From positions 1-31,270 of the forward strand of contig CABUUB010000018.1 of assembly GCA_902494625.1 (NCBI GenBank): DNA of 31,270 nucleotides, given 5' to 3'. The notes under the pieces were generated by a model. The model was given only the letters and a program-made list of their open reading frames with translations. It did not search any database and was not told where the DNA came from. The position numbers and the translations under genes were made by a program. Position 1 is the stretch's first letter. Each line of letters opens with the position of its first letter. Positions 22,003 to 29,473 of this stretch are shown here, piece after piece. The stretch is from an uncultured Collinsella sp. Its GTDB lineage: Bacteria > Actinomycetota > Coriobacteriia > Coriobacteriales > Coriobacteriaceae.

Positions 22003-23426
22003 CAGAAGCTTGCCTCCTGTTTACGTCTCGGGTCTCTCTTGGTTGTCCTCGCCGCCCATAGGGCCAGCGATGCGCTCTCGATCGGCGCTGACGAAGAGTC
22101 GGGGCCGTCGCCGAAGCCCCAGCCGTCGCGCCCGATGTCGCGCTTGATCGACTTCGTTGCGGAATCGTCCAACGCGGGCGATTCGATGTGGCTCGTCGTC
22201 CCGGCGTTGACCTCGTCGGCCAGCATCGTCGCGGCGGCCTGCACGATTGCGGTGCTGCCCATGACGATCGCCGACTTCGGCATCCTGCCGTCCAGAAGTC
22301 GCTGCTTCAGCGCGTCCGCTCCGCTCTTTCCGTCGATGCAGACGCATGCGATCTCCTCGCGGTTGCGCAGCAGCATGTCGGATATGCCGACAGTGCCGCC
22401 CTCAGCGCCCATGAGGTCGTAAAGCTCGACGTAGGAGCCGGCACCGCGCTCTGCCTTCGCCCAGGACACGGCAACGCGCGACCCGTCGGGCGAGAACTTC
22501 ACGCCGAACGCGAGCTTGCCTTCCTGCATCGGCCCCGCCGCCTCGCACGCCTTCCACTTGGCGCTCGAAAGCGCGTATGAGTCGGCTCCTCCGATTGGGC
22601 TCCACCAGCCAAGGCGCTCACGCGCGAAGACGTCGGGCTGCATCTGCTCGGACTCGCCGCGTACGGCCTCTATGTCGAGGATTGTGCCGAGAGACGGGTT
22701 GTACTCGAACCATCGCGACTCGTCGTGCACGTCGCCGATCTCTGTAGCGCCCCACTCGATCCATCCCATCTCAGACCTGCCGTTGTGAACGTCCTCGTGG
22801 AGGTCGCGGAACACCGTGCCAACGTTGTCGGGGCTTGGCGGCGTGCCCAGGTAGATCGTCTGCGGGTTGTGCTTCGACCCTGCCGAGATGGCGGGCAGAG
22901 AAGCCGCCTGCTGCTTGGCCGTAAGCTCCTGCGCCTCGTCGTAGATAAGCACGTCGTAGGTCTTGCCTCGCGCCAGCGAGTCGGTGCGCGTGGTGAAGCG
23001 GATAAGGCCGCCGTTCTTGAGCTTGATGGCCTGTTGGCCGTTGGTCTTGCGCACGGCGAGCAGCAGGGCGTTAAGCTCAGGCTCGTCCTCGTCCTCGAAT
23101 GGCCTTGAAAGCTCCTGGAACATCTGGTCTGAGGTGTCGCCGTGCTGGCATGTGTACAGAATCTTCTCGCCGTTGAGGGCGCCGTGGAAGCAGCGGGCGC
23201 GAACGTCCCAGCTCTTGCCGTTCTGTCGCGGGATGGATATGCCGATCGAGCGCAGCAGATACTTGTCGCGTCCATCGCGGGCGAGCATGGCGTCGAGCAG
23301 GTGCGGCTGCCACGGCAGCGGGTCACCGAAGTACGCGGATGCCAGTTCTGCCGCCATGGGGCCGTCCCCGTCGAGCCTTTCTGGGATGTTCGCCTCGTAT
23401 GTCGGGGTCTGCCTCGCCTGCATCAC
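22002..23426 (-). CDS. terL: Terminase large subunit
   Basis: A 474-residue packaging motor. The N-terminal ATPase has the Walker A-like SIPRQNGKS (64-72) and Walker B DVLIYDEA (158-165), with a coupling-type YLGTPPSP motif (about 193-200). The C-terminal nuclease half includes FGVKFSPDGSRVAVSWA (first acidic position), VCIDGKSGAD and a late DGPDSSSAPIESASLALWA. The pattern fits the HK97/phage-like Terminase_1 group. The start overlaps the small subunit stop (ATGA). Confidence 0.95.
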   Translation of the reverse strand: MMQARQTPTYEANIPERLDGDGPMAAELASAYFGDPLPWQPHLLDAMLARDGRDKYLLRSIGISIPRQNGKSWDVRARCFHGALNGEKILYTCQHGDTSDQMFQELSRPFEDEDEPELNALLLAVRKTNGQQAIKLKNGGLIRFTTRTDSLARGKTYDVLIYDEAQELTAKQQAASLPAISAGSKHNPQTIYLGTPPSPDNVGTVFRDLHEDVHNGRSEMGWIEWGATEIGDVHDESRWFEYNPSLGTILDIEAVRGESEQMQPDVFARERLGWWSPIGGADSYALSSAKWKACEAAGPMQEGKLAFGVKFSPDGSRVAVSWAKAERGAGSYVELYDLMGAEGGTVGISDMLLRNREEIACVCIDGKSGADALKQRLLDGRMPKSAIVMGSTAIVQAAATMLADEVNAGTTSHIESPALDDSATKSIKRDIGRDGWGFGDGPDSSSAPIESASLALWAARTTKRDPRRKQEASF

Positions 23427-23866
23427 GCGCCTGCCGCCTTGGCACGCGTCTCGCGGTCGTCGAACATGAGCGTGAGCAGCTTGCCGTGGGCGCTCGCGGG
23501 TCGCGCCTGCTGCACCGTGACGTTGCGGGCCGACTTGGACAGGCCGAGCTGGTCTGACAGCGCTCTGATCTCGGTGCTGGCCTCCTTCAGCACGGTCAGC
23601 GCCGGATTCTTGCGCATCATCTTGAGCCGCTTGCCGCCCTTGCCTCTGATCGGCTTGTATGCGGTGGCGTCGAGTATTTCGATCTCGTTGCCCCCGAGGG
23701 CCATGGCCTCGCGTGCCTGGTTCGCCACGGCGTGCCAGTAGCAGAGCAGCACCAGCGTCGGCGCATCCTCCTGCGCGAACGTGCGCCTCGCGGTCAGCTG
23801 CTCCCAGATGGCGGCTTGCACGGGGTCGCTAGCCACTTCCTGCGGCATCTCGATGTTCTCGGCCAT
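23423..23866 (-). CDS. terS: Terminase small subunit (P27-like)
   Basis: A 147-residue helical protein. FAQEDAPTLVLLCYWHAVANQA and NPALTVLKEASTEIRALSDQLGLSKSAR are typical of P27-family small terminases, the latter being the region found next to DNA-recognition helices. AAGGAGGGAATC precedes the ATG. It recognises the packaging site, which should lie nearby. The adjacent HNH gene fits a cos-type packaging module. Confidence 0.9.
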   Translation of the reverse strand: MAENIEMPQEVASDPVQAAIWEQLTARRTFAQEDAPTLVLLCYWHAVANQAREAMALGGNEIEILDATAYKPIRGKGGKRLKMMRKNPALTVLKEASTEIRALSDQLGLSKSARNVTVQQARPASAHGKLLTLMFDDRETRAKAAGA

Positions 23867-23889
23867 GATTCCCTCCTTCTTCGCGGGGA

Positions 23890-23910
23890 ATCGTAATGGC
23901 GGCGTGAGAT
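23890..23910 (-). promoter_or_regulatory. ATCTCACG...TACGAT element before the terminase/portal operon
   Basis: ATCTCACG (23903-23910), 7 bases, TACGAT (23890-23895) on the minus strand, the same geometry as at 4751-4771. It sits between a terminator and the small terminase. Candidate late promoter lacking a -35 box. Confidence 0.55.
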
Positions 23911-24027
23911 AGCGAAATCGTTCGGAACGGGCGGGGGGAAATCGGCCCTAGGCGGCCGGAGTGGCCTTCCGACCCGGGGGAGGGGCGACCGCCCCGCCTC
24001 TTTTCGGCGGCTTCGGCGCTTGGGGCC

Positions 24028-24063
24028 AAAAGAAAGGGCGCGACCGCCGAAACGACCGCGCCC
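24028..24063 (-). terminator. Rho-independent terminator after the HNH gene
   Basis: On the minus strand, GGGCGCG (24057-24063) pairs with CGCGCCC (24036-24042), with a 14-base loop, followed by TTTCTTTT. Confidence 0.75.
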
Positions 24064-24089
24064 CTATTGGTGCATTGCTATGTTTTCCC

Positions 24090-24380
24090 TCAGAACAGCC
24101 GCGTGCGGCGTATCTGGTACTGCTTGGCGTCGCCCGGCATCCTGTTGCCGCGCCGCTGGTTACAAATCCTGTGGGCTGCATCCACGTTGGAGTAGTCCAG
24201 CGGGCTGCCTCCCCTCGACACGGGCAGCAGCTCGTCCACCTCGAAGCTCCACGGGTCGCCGCTCGGCAGGCTGTAGTCTATCGGCTGGCCGCATATGTGG
24301 CACGGCCTTCCCTCTGCCCTCAGCCTCGCTCTCAGCTTGCGCCTTGCGTTGCCGTTGCGGTTGCGCGGGTTGCCACTCAT
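24090..24380 (-). CDS. HNH endonuclease (packaging-associated)
   Basis: A 96-residue protein from ATG 24380. A basic N-terminus (RNRNGNARRKLRARLRAEG) precedes CHICGQPIDY, then WSFEVDELLPVSRGGSPLDYSNVDAAHRICNQRRGNR. This matches the HNH form common next to terminases, with DE in place of the usual DH at the first catalytic site, AHRICN at the end and two CxxC/C..C zinc pairs. Such proteins cooperate with terminase in cutting cos ends. Its start overlaps the stop of a tiny membrane ORF (ATGA). Confidence 0.88.
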   Translation of the reverse strand: MSGNPRNRNGNARRKLRARLRAEGRPCHICGQPIDYSLPSGDPWSFEVDELLPVSRGGSPLDYSNVDAAHRICNQRRGNRMPGDAKQYQIRRTRLF

Positions 24381-24505
24381 GCCAGCATCGCCGCTATCCC
24401 GCCGATGCACCACACGATGCCGTAGCACACGAGCAGCACCAGGAAGAGCATCACGAGCATGGACACGACAGCACCGGCTGCATCCATTAACTTCTTGTAT
24501 CCCAT
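24377..24505 (-). CDS. 42-residue single-pass membrane protein
   Basis: MGYKKLMDAA then a hydrophobic stretch (about residues 11-40, rich in Val, Leu, Met and Ile). GGAGGTTGAC precedes the ATG, and the stop overlaps the HNH start (ATGA), so translation is well supported. The function is unknown. Confidence 0.65.
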   Translation of the reverse strand: MGYKKLMDAAGAVVSMLVMLFLVLLVCYGIVWCIGGIAAMLA

Positions 24506-24506
24506 G

Positions 24507-24623
24507 TCAACCTCCAATGATCATGCGGGCCAGCGATACCGCCGCCCACAGCGTCAATCCGTCTATTAGCAGGGATGCCGCTATTATGAGCAGGCATCCC
24601 CAGTTGCATCCCGGGCGGCTCAT
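24507..24623 (-). CDS. 38-residue single-pass membrane protein
   Basis: MSRPGCNWGC then a hydrophobic helix (LLIIAASLLIDGLTLWAAVSLA) and a short end. The ATG overlaps the upstream stop (ATGA), supporting the call. The function is unknown. Confidence 0.6.
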   Translation of the reverse strand: MSRPGCNWGCLLIIAASLLIDGLTLWAAVSLARMIIGG

Positions 24624-24838
24624 TCGTCCCACCTTATCGTTCCGTCGTCGTATTCGGCATGCAGCCACGCCGCGTACTCCTCGAAGGACGCGAACTCGCC
24701 GACGCGGCGCGAGTGCTTCGCGCACCTCGTGTGCGGGTCGACCTCGTCCACGACTATGAGCAGCGGCCACGTCATCATGCGCACACCCATGCGCATGGCG
24801 GCCTCGGGCGAACCGAAGTACCGCTCCCAGTTGGTCAA
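24620..24838 (-). CDS. Hypothetical 72-residue protein (TTG start)
   Basis: A small soluble protein (start as MTNWERYFGS) with a middle hydrophobic strand (TWPLLIVVDEVDPHT) and an end with FASFEEYAAWLHAEYDDGTIRWDE. The start codon is TTG, supported by AGGAGGT six bases upstream. No family recognised. Confidence 0.6.
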   Translation of the reverse strand: MTNWERYFGSPEAAMRMGVRMMTWPLLIVVDEVDPHTRCAKHSRRVGEFASFEEYAAWLHAEYDDGTIRWDE

Positions 24839-24849
24839 TCGTCCACCTC

Positions 24850-24945
24850 CTATCCGCAGGCGAGCAGGGCCAGAACCACCAGCCCCGCCGCCAGCATACG
24901 GATCGCGTAAAGCTCAAGGGCCAGCACCGCCAGCAGCAGCGCCAC
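24850..24945 (-). CDS. Possible 31-residue membrane peptide (GTG start)
   Basis: A GTG at 24945 opens a hydrophobic peptide (VALLLAVLALELYAIR and so on, ending LLACG). It fills the space between two supported genes and resembles the nearby tiny membrane ORFs, but it has no clear ribosome-binding site. Confidence 0.35.
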   Translation of the reverse strand: MALLLAVLALELYAIRMLAAGLVVLALLACG

Positions 24946-24956
24946 GGCAAAGGCGG

Positions 24957-25250
24957 CTAGGGCTTGAAGTGCTCGCAAGCGATATCGCCCCCGTCCCTCA
25001 TATGGTCGAGCGCCCAGTCGACGGCCTTGTTGGCCGCGTCGGCCATCGTCGCGCCCGCAAGCTCCTCGTTGGCTATAGCCGCCTCAAGCTCAAGGCCGCA
25101 CACGCCGTCGTCTTCGTCGGCTGGCTTGAACCATCGGCACTCGCAGCACGGCTCAGGCTCCTCCTGATTCCATGGCGCCCTGGGGTCTCCCTCGAAGCAG
25201 CCGGGCGGAAGGTTCCACCCGCTGGGTGGTTCGTAGACGACCATGCTCAT
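24957..25250 (-). CDS. Cys-rich hypothetical protein
   Basis: A 97-residue protein from ATG 25250 (MSMVVYEPPS), overlapping the upstream stop (ATGA); a farther ATG at 25268 is also in frame. The CCECRWFKPADEDDGVCGLELEA region and a final ACEHF look like a small metal-binding module. The function is unknown; it resembles small Cys-rich proteins common in Gram-positive phage accessory regions. Confidence 0.6.
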   Translation of the reverse strand: MSMVVYEPPSGWNLPPGCFEGDPRAPWNQEEPEPCCECRWFKPADEDDGVCGLELEAAIANEELAGATMADAANKAVDWALDHMRDGGDIACEHFKP

Positions 25251-25579
25251 CGGGCACCGCCCGTGCACGGGATGTCGTGGCCGATGATCTCAAGGTCGTA
25301 TGCCACGGCTGCGGCGCGCTCAACCCTGCAACCCCTGGCGTTCTCCCATCCCTCGCAGAGGAACACGGCGTCGCAGCAGGCCATCTTCGCGAGGCTCTGG
25401 CTTAGGTAGTACAGCGGCTCGTTCACGACCTTGTGCGGCACCGCGAGGCCGTCCTTGAAGTACGTGTCCACGACCTCGTATCCGCGCCGCTCAAGCTCTG
25501 CGACCGCCTTCGTGCGGGCCTCAAGTATCTGCTCCTCGCCAAGCCCGTTCATTGGCTGGACGATCATCGCCTTCTTCAT
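25247..25579 (-). CDS. DUF4406-like / nucleoside deoxyribosyltransferase-fold protein
   Basis: A 110-residue protein. MKKAMIVQPMNGLGEEQILEARTKAVAELERRGYEVVDTYF, then YLSQSLAKMACCDAVFLCEGWENARGCRVERAAAVAYDLEI, matches the DUF4406 pattern (PMNG at the start, D-x-V-F-L-CEGW, CRVE near the end). These resemble nucleoside 2-deoxyribosyltransferases; the true substrate is unknown. GAGAGGA precedes the ATG. Confidence 0.78.
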   Translation of the reverse strand: MKKAMIVQPMNGLGEEQILEARTKAVAELERRGYEVVDTYFKDGLAVPHKVVNEPLYYLSQSLAKMACCDAVFLCEGWENARGCRVERAAAVAYDLEIIGHDIPCTGGAR

Positions 25580-25590
25580 TTAGGTTCCTC

Positions 25591-25944
25591 TCAGTCGCCG
25601 TCCCAAACGCCATCGGGACGCATCCTCGCCATGGCGAGCAGCTGTAACAGCGCCCGCTTGGCGTTGCCCTCGGTGGCCTCCCAGTAGTCGTCGGAAACAT
25701 CGTCGCCAAGCCTCAAGGCCGCTGCTTTGAGCATCGGTATCGACTCGGCCCCAGTCTTCCCATAGATCTCGCGGATGCCGCGCTCTCCCAAGCAGTGGTA
25801 GTGCCTGGCGTAGTTGTAGGTCACGTTCAGCCAAAGCTCGGTCGTGCCTCCCAGGGCATATGTTCCGCCCGCCATGAGATGCGGAGAATCGACCTCCAAC
25901 GTCTCGTGCGTCACGGGGTCGCACAGTCTTATGTCGTAGCTCAT
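25591..25944 (-). CDS. Hypothetical phage protein
   Basis: A 117-residue protein (MSYDIRLCDP to MRPDGVWDGD). It has an N-terminal strand/loop part (GGTYALGGTTELWLNVTYNYARHYHC) and a helical end with NAKRALLQLLAMA, a combination seen in uncharacterised phage accessory proteins. The start overlaps the upstream stop (ATGA). Confidence 0.6.
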   Translation of the reverse strand: MSYDIRLCDPVTHETLEVDSPHLMAGGTYALGGTTELWLNVTYNYARHYHCLGERGIREIYGKTGAESIPMLKAAALRLGDDVSDDYWEATEGNAKRALLQLLAMARMRPDGVWDGD

Positions 25945-26135
25945 GAGGCCTCGCCTGCCTTCGCTTTCCTGCGGCGAACTTGGTCATAGTCGATTTCGTC
26001 GCGGCACTTTTCGCATACCTCGCCGGCTCGCTTCTTGTTGTCCTTCCAAAATTCGCGCGGGTAGCACGTGAAAAACGGGTTGCAGTGCGTTTTGCCGCAC
26101 CTCGCGCACGTCCATTTATACGGGTCGCAGCTCAT
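25941..26135 (-). CDS. Small zinc-ribbon protein
   Basis: A 64-residue protein with CARCG near residue 10 and CEKCRDEI near 40, a typical two-CxxC zinc site, and a basic C-terminus (RRRKAKAGEAS). It overlaps both neighbours by ATGA. The function is unknown. Confidence 0.6.
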   Translation of the reverse strand: MSCDPYKWTCARCGKTHCNPFFTCYPREFWKDNKKRAGEVCEKCRDEIDYDQVRRRKAKAGEAS

Positions 26136-26470
26136 GCGATCTCACCCGCCTCGGCCATGGCGATCCTCTCGCCGATCCACCGCATCACGGGGACGGCCAT
26201 GCTGTTGCCGATCGCCTTGTATCGCGGGCCGTCCGGGCACTCCTCTGCGGGCTTGCCGCGATAGGGTATCTTCGTCCAATCGTCGGGGAATCCCTGAAGG
26301 CGCTCGCACTCACGCGGCGTGAGCCTTCGCACAACCATGCCTCCTCCTTCCTCGCTGAAAAGCGTCTGAGTGTTGCTGGTGGAGAGGGTGAGCGACACTT
26401 CGTCGCTCACCAGCGCTCCTTTGCCCCCGCCCGCGCATCCGCAGCGGACGAGCAGCGTGCAGGCGCTCAC
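26132..26470 (-). CDS. C5 cytosine methyltransferase, C-terminal part (motifs IX-X)
   Basis: A 112-residue piece beginning at GTG 26470, whose GTG overlaps the TGA of the preceding frame. LLVRCGCAGGGKGALVSDEVSLTLSTSNTQTLF is typical of phage C5 methyltransferases, followed by motif IX RRLTPRECERLQGFPDDWT and motif X YKAIGNSMAVPVM. It completes the enzyme core with the AdoMet-binding motif X. It could be a separate subunit, as in natural split methyltransferases, or the result of a second frameshift. The overlap is the same type as the ATGA junctions around it, so a true split is plausible. Confidence 0.75.
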   Translation of the reverse strand: MSACTLLVRCGCAGGGKGALVSDEVSLTLSTSNTQTLFSEEGGGMVVRRLTPRECERLQGFPDDWTKIPYRGKPAEECPDGPRYKAIGNSMAVPVMRWIGERIAMAEAGEIA

Positions 26471-27284
26471 AGGCACACCGACGGCGCGTCGCCGCCAACC
26501 TTGAGCGTGCCAACCATGTCGTATCCGATCGCCGTGTTGGCGTTGAGGTCGGCCATCGTTATCGGCTCGTCGATGGGGTAGACGGCGGGGTTGTGCCAAT
26601 CGGCGGTGAGCGTCGGCGACTGCTCCGGTTCCGCGCCTACTCCTCCCGCGCCTGCCCCTTGGTGGTACTTGAAGCCTGCGCTATGAGGGCTTCTTCCAGC
26701 CTCTTCGGCAAGGCTCGCCCTCTTTTCCGCGCTCGATTCAAGATCCCCTCGCATGCTCTCCGGCTCAATGAGTACGCCGATGGGGGGGGGCAGGCTCCAA
26801 GATGTCCGACAAGAAAGAGACGGCGGCGTCTTTGGGCCACTCCGAAGAACTGCGCATCGAGTATGCGCCACGCCAGGCCGTACCCGAGCTTGTCCATCTC
26901 GGACAGGAGCTGTCGGAAAGCCTCCCCATTCTCGCTTGAGAGCGCTCCCGGGACGTTTTCCCAAAGAAACCATCGAGGACGTATCTCACGTACCGCCCGA
27001 ATGTACTCGAACATGAGTCCTGACTCACCTTGCAACCCCTCCCGTTTGCCCGCGATCGAGAAGGACTGGCACGGGCTTCCGCCAACCACCAGATCCACCT
27101 TGTTGCGGTACTTCTTCCAGTTCATCTTGGTAACGTCGCCGATATTCGGCACCTCGGGGTACCGCTCGGCCAAAACGGCGCTGGGGAACTCGTCGAACTC
27201 GGCGAAGCACGCAGGCTCCCAACCAAGCGGTTCCCACGCCGCTGTCGCGGCCTCTATGCCGCTGAAAAGCGAGACGTACTTCAT
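26467..27284 (-). pseudogene. C5 cytosine methyltransferase, catalytic part, out of frame at a C9 tract
   Basis: From ATG 27284 the frame encodes motif I SLFSGIEAATAAW, motif IV GGSPCQSFSIAG with catalytic Cys72 (71-73), motif VI WENVPG (109-113) and motif VIII VAQRRRRLFLVGHLG. At the nine-base C run (26782-26790) the frame leaves the family sequence and stops at 26637. In the -1 frame the match resumes (IGVLIEPESMRGDLESSAEK, then the variable target-recognition region to GGDAPSVCL) and ends at 26467. One extra C would restore it. It probably protects phage DNA or alters its methylation. Whether it is functional depends on the tract length. Confidence 0.85.
26782..26790. repeat. Nine-base G/C homopolymer in the methyltransferase gene
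   Basis: Nine G on the plus strand (nine C in the coding strand) at the point where the methyltransferase frame breaks. Ten would keep it open. Confidence 0.95.
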
Positions 27285-27601
27285 TGGTGCGCCCCCAATG
27301 CTTGCTCGACGAGCATGAAGAAGCGGCGCTCGGCGCTGTCCGACGGGTTGCGCTTGCGCATGTCGGCAATCTTCAGCAGCTCGTCTTCCTCGTAATAGGT
27401 GGCGTCCCAATCGACCTCGGGCCAGTCGTAGCAGGAGCAGTGCCAGCCCTCCAGCAAGATATAGCCTTTGTCGTAATAGTCGTTGATTCCATCGCCGGCG
27501 TAGATCAACATGTAGCGCTCTTCGCTGTAATCAGACTCGCTTTGAGCCGCGCAGATGATGCGCCACGGCTCGATAATTTTCGGCGCCTCGATGGTCTTCA
27601 T
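27281..27601 (-). CDS. Hypothetical acidic protein
   Basis: A 106-residue protein (MKTIEAPKII to LVEQALGAHQ) rich in Tyr, Asp and Glu (YSEERYMLIYAGDGINDYYDKG, WHCSCYDWPEVDWDATYYEEDELLKI). The helical end resembles small phage proteins near methyltransferases. It overlaps both neighbours by ATGA, so the limits are secure. Not recognised. Confidence 0.65.
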   Translation of the reverse strand: MKTIEAPKIIEPWRIICAAQSESDYSEERYMLIYAGDGINDYYDKGYILLEGWHCSCYDWPEVDWDATYYEEDELLKIADMRKRNPSDSAERRFFMLVEQALGAHQ

Positions 27602-27846
27602 GACTCGTCACCGTCCTCGGCCTTCGGCGGTTTCTGCTCGAATCGACACCACCTGGTTCCGCGCACGTCTATTGCAACGAAATTGTCGTAGCGCTCGCAG
27701 CACGTGCGCTCCATGTGGTCGAGGTATGCCCCACTGTCGCACAAGATGGTCACGCTGTTGAAGGCCTTGAAGCGCGAGTGCACGCATTGGGTGCACGGCG
27801 GTGTCATGGCCTTCCTGATCTCCCTGATCGGGTTTTTGAGCTTCAT
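27598..27846 (-). CDS. Cys-containing hypothetical protein
   Basis: An 82-residue protein from ATG 27846 (MKLKNPIREIRKAMTPP). CTQCVHSRFKAF, ILCDSG, CCERYDNF and WCRFEQ suggest a small zinc- or metal-binding fold. An in-frame ATG at 27891 would add 15 residues, overlapping the upstream stop; the shorter start is a choice, not proven. Confidence 0.55.
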   Translation of the reverse strand: MKLKNPIREIRKAMTPPCTQCVHSRFKAFNSVTILCDSGAYLDHMERTCCERYDNFVAIDVRGTRWCRFEQKPPKAEDGDES

Positions 27847-27874
27847 CGTAGGTGCCTCGTTCCTCTTCGCTTGC

Positions 27875-28204
27875 TCATCGCTGCGCCTCATCTTCGATGC
27901 CCGCGAGCTTCTTGGCGCGGTCGAGCATGTGCACGCGCATGTTGTAATCGCATTCTTCGAGACGATGTTTCTCGCAATAATCGCGGCAGCCGAGATTCAC
28001 GTCCTCTTCCAGCTTCTCCCAGCTGTCGGGCTTCAGTTCGCCCGCTCGCTCGTCCCACATGCGTATAGCCATCTCCTCGTCCGGAGCGATGCTTCCCCTG
28101 GCCTTGCAGCGTGCGCATACGACGGCGTGCTCGGCTTCCTTATAGCGCACGTTCCCGCTTCCGCAGAACGGGCACGGCTTCAGCTCGGTTGTTTTGGCGC
28201 TCAT
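27875..28204 (-). CDS. Lar-like zinc-ribbon protein
   Basis: A 109-residue protein from ATG 28204. The start LKPCPFCGSGNVRYKEAEHAVVCARCKARG, then ADEEMAIRMWDERAG-type sequence, is the Lar-family (restriction-alleviation-like) zinc ribbon found in many phages. The C-terminal half (VNLGCRDYCEKHRLEECDYNMRVHML) is extra. The family name implies modulation of host restriction, but most phage members are untested. The start overlaps the upstream stop (ATGA). Confidence 0.75.
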   Translation of the reverse strand: MSAKTTELKPCPFCGSGNVRYKEAEHAVVCARCKARGSIAPDEEMAIRMWDERAGELKPDSWEKLEEDVNLGCRDYCEKHRLEECDYNMRVHMLDRAKKLAGIEDEAQR

Positions 28205-28410
28205 TCGCCCACCGCCTTCCTGATTCGCGCAGCCCAGTCGGTCACGCCGTCCACGTCGGCTGCGTCGCACTCGTCGGCGACCCTCAAAAGCTCGTCGAGG
28301 TCAACCTTCCTCTTCGGCATCAAGCCCCATCCGTATTCCGTGCCACTCTCCGTTTCGATTGCGTACGGCGTCAGTGCGCAATCGGCCAGTTCGATGATGT
28401 AACAGCTCAT
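28201..28410 (-). CDS. Hypothetical 69-residue protein
   Basis: Starts MSCYIIELAD at ATG 28410 within an ATGA overlap and ends AARIRKAVGE. A short beta part (YAIETESGTEYGWGLMP) is followed by an acidic helix (DLDELLRVADECDAADVDG). Not recognised. Confidence 0.6.
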   Translation of the reverse strand: MSCYIIELADCALTPYAIETESGTEYGWGLMPKRKVDLDELLRVADECDAADVDGVTDWAARIRKAVGE

Positions 28411-28622
28411 TTCACCACCCCCGCGAGGCATCCGGGGAACGTGCCCGTCAGGTCGATGCACGTGCCGTCATCGTCGACGGCGAAGCACTGGTAGCTGTCC
28501 TCGGTCATGGCCTCGACCTGCTTCAGCGCGTCCTCTCGCGTCTCGGCCTCGCCGATCTTGATGCCAGCCCTGTAGGCGCTCGCGTAGCTCTGGCAAAGCG
28601 AGCGCTCGTAGATACGTATCAT
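28407..28622 (-). CDS. Hypothetical 71-residue protein
   Basis: Starts MIRIYERSLC at ATG 28622 in an ATGA overlap. The pattern EAETREDALKQVEAMTEDSYQCFAVDDDG suggests an alpha/beta domain. Not recognised. Confidence 0.6.
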   Translation of the reverse strand: MIRIYERSLCQSYASAYRAGIKIGEAETREDALKQVEAMTEDSYQCFAVDDDGTCIDLTGTFPGCLAGVVK

Positions 28623-29014
28623 TCCTGCTCCGCCTTCCACTCGTTGACCAGCTCGTCGTACTCCTCTCGGAACTCAGGCTCGAAGTAGGCGATGAACTCG
28701 CTCTTGGTCATGCCGCAGCGCAGGCTTGAGTAGCCGACGTGCTCGATGCACCAGTCAGAGAACGGAATGAGCTTGCCGCCGTCGTCCACGCTCGTGCGGT
28801 AGCCGGTGCCGTCGCGGTAGAGCTTACGGCGGCCCTCCTTGCGGATGGCCTGCTCGACCTTCGAGGCATCGCGCTCGCCGCGCTCCATGAGCTTGGCGCG
28901 CAGCTCCTCTGCCTCGTCCTGCGCCTGCTCAAGCTTGCCGCGCAGCCAATCGCGCTCAGCCCGCGCCTGCTCCAACTGATCGAGCACGTACTGCTCGCAT
29001 GTCTTGATCTCCAT
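28619..29014 (-). CDS. Coiled-coil hypothetical protein
   Basis: A 131-residue protein. Residues about 5-50 form a charged coiled coil (YVLDQLEQARAERDWLRGKLEQAQDE). A small alpha/beta domain follows (GYRTSVDDGGKLIPFSDWCIEHVGYSSLRCGMTKSEFIAYF). It may bind a partner protein. It starts three bases after the upstream stop. Confidence 0.6.
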   Translation of the reverse strand: MEIKTCEQYVLDQLEQARAERDWLRGKLEQAQDEAEELRAKLMERGERDASKVEQAIRKEGRRKLYRDGTGYRTSVDDGGKLIPFSDWCIEHVGYSSLRCGMTKSEFIAYFEPEFREEYDELVNEWKAEQE

Positions 29015-29017
29015 GGG

Positions 29018-29473
29018 TTACATCCCTTCTCGTATCATCTCGTTGCCGTCACGGTCTGTGATCAGCCAATATCCGTATTCGTAGAGGTCAGGGCTGTGCG
29101 GCTCGTAGACCTGCAACAGCTGGCCCGTCCACCAGGCCTCCTCGTAGACCGGATGTCGCCAGCGCCACTCGGCCTTGAGCCGCGCCCCGCCGTGGAACTT
29201 GTCGTGGCACCCGGTCGTCCCGCTGCCGCAGAGGCAGAACAGCGGGCTTCGCAAGTCCCAGGCGCCGCACGGCGTGACCAGGCGGAACGTCTCGCCCCAA
29301 GACCGGTGCGCCACGTGGTGCACGCTTCCGGCGCGTCTGCCGCAGACGCAGCATCGGGGCGAAAGCGCCTCGTAGGCCTTTCCGTGGGTGTAGTGCGCCC
29401 CCAGGTGGGGCTTGCCGTAAAGCTCGGCTCGCTCCTTGGGGTAGCCGCGAAGCACCCCCGCATCGAGGATCAT
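29018..29473 (-). CDS. HNH-like protein with zinc-binding Cys/His cluster
   Basis: A 151-residue protein from ATG 29473; the long frame above it shadows the dnaC-like gene. CCVCGRRAGSVHHVAHRSWG (about residues 41-60), then LFCLCGSGTTGCHDKFHGG (about 79-96), gives Cys pairs and a His-His plus CHDKFH pattern, as in HNH/recombination-associated nucleases. The tail is aromatic (RWRHPVYEEAWW). Next to a replication module, a nuclease or structure-specific role is plausible. The start overlaps the upstream stop (ATGA). Confidence 0.68.
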   Translation of the reverse strand: MILDAGVLRGYPKERAELYGKPHLGAHYTHGKAYEALSPRCCVCGRRAGSVHHVAHRSWGETFRLVTPCGAWDLRSPLFCLCGSGTTGCHDKFHGGARLKAEWRWRHPVYEEAWWTGQLLQVYEPHSPDLYEYGYWLITDRDGNEMIREGM

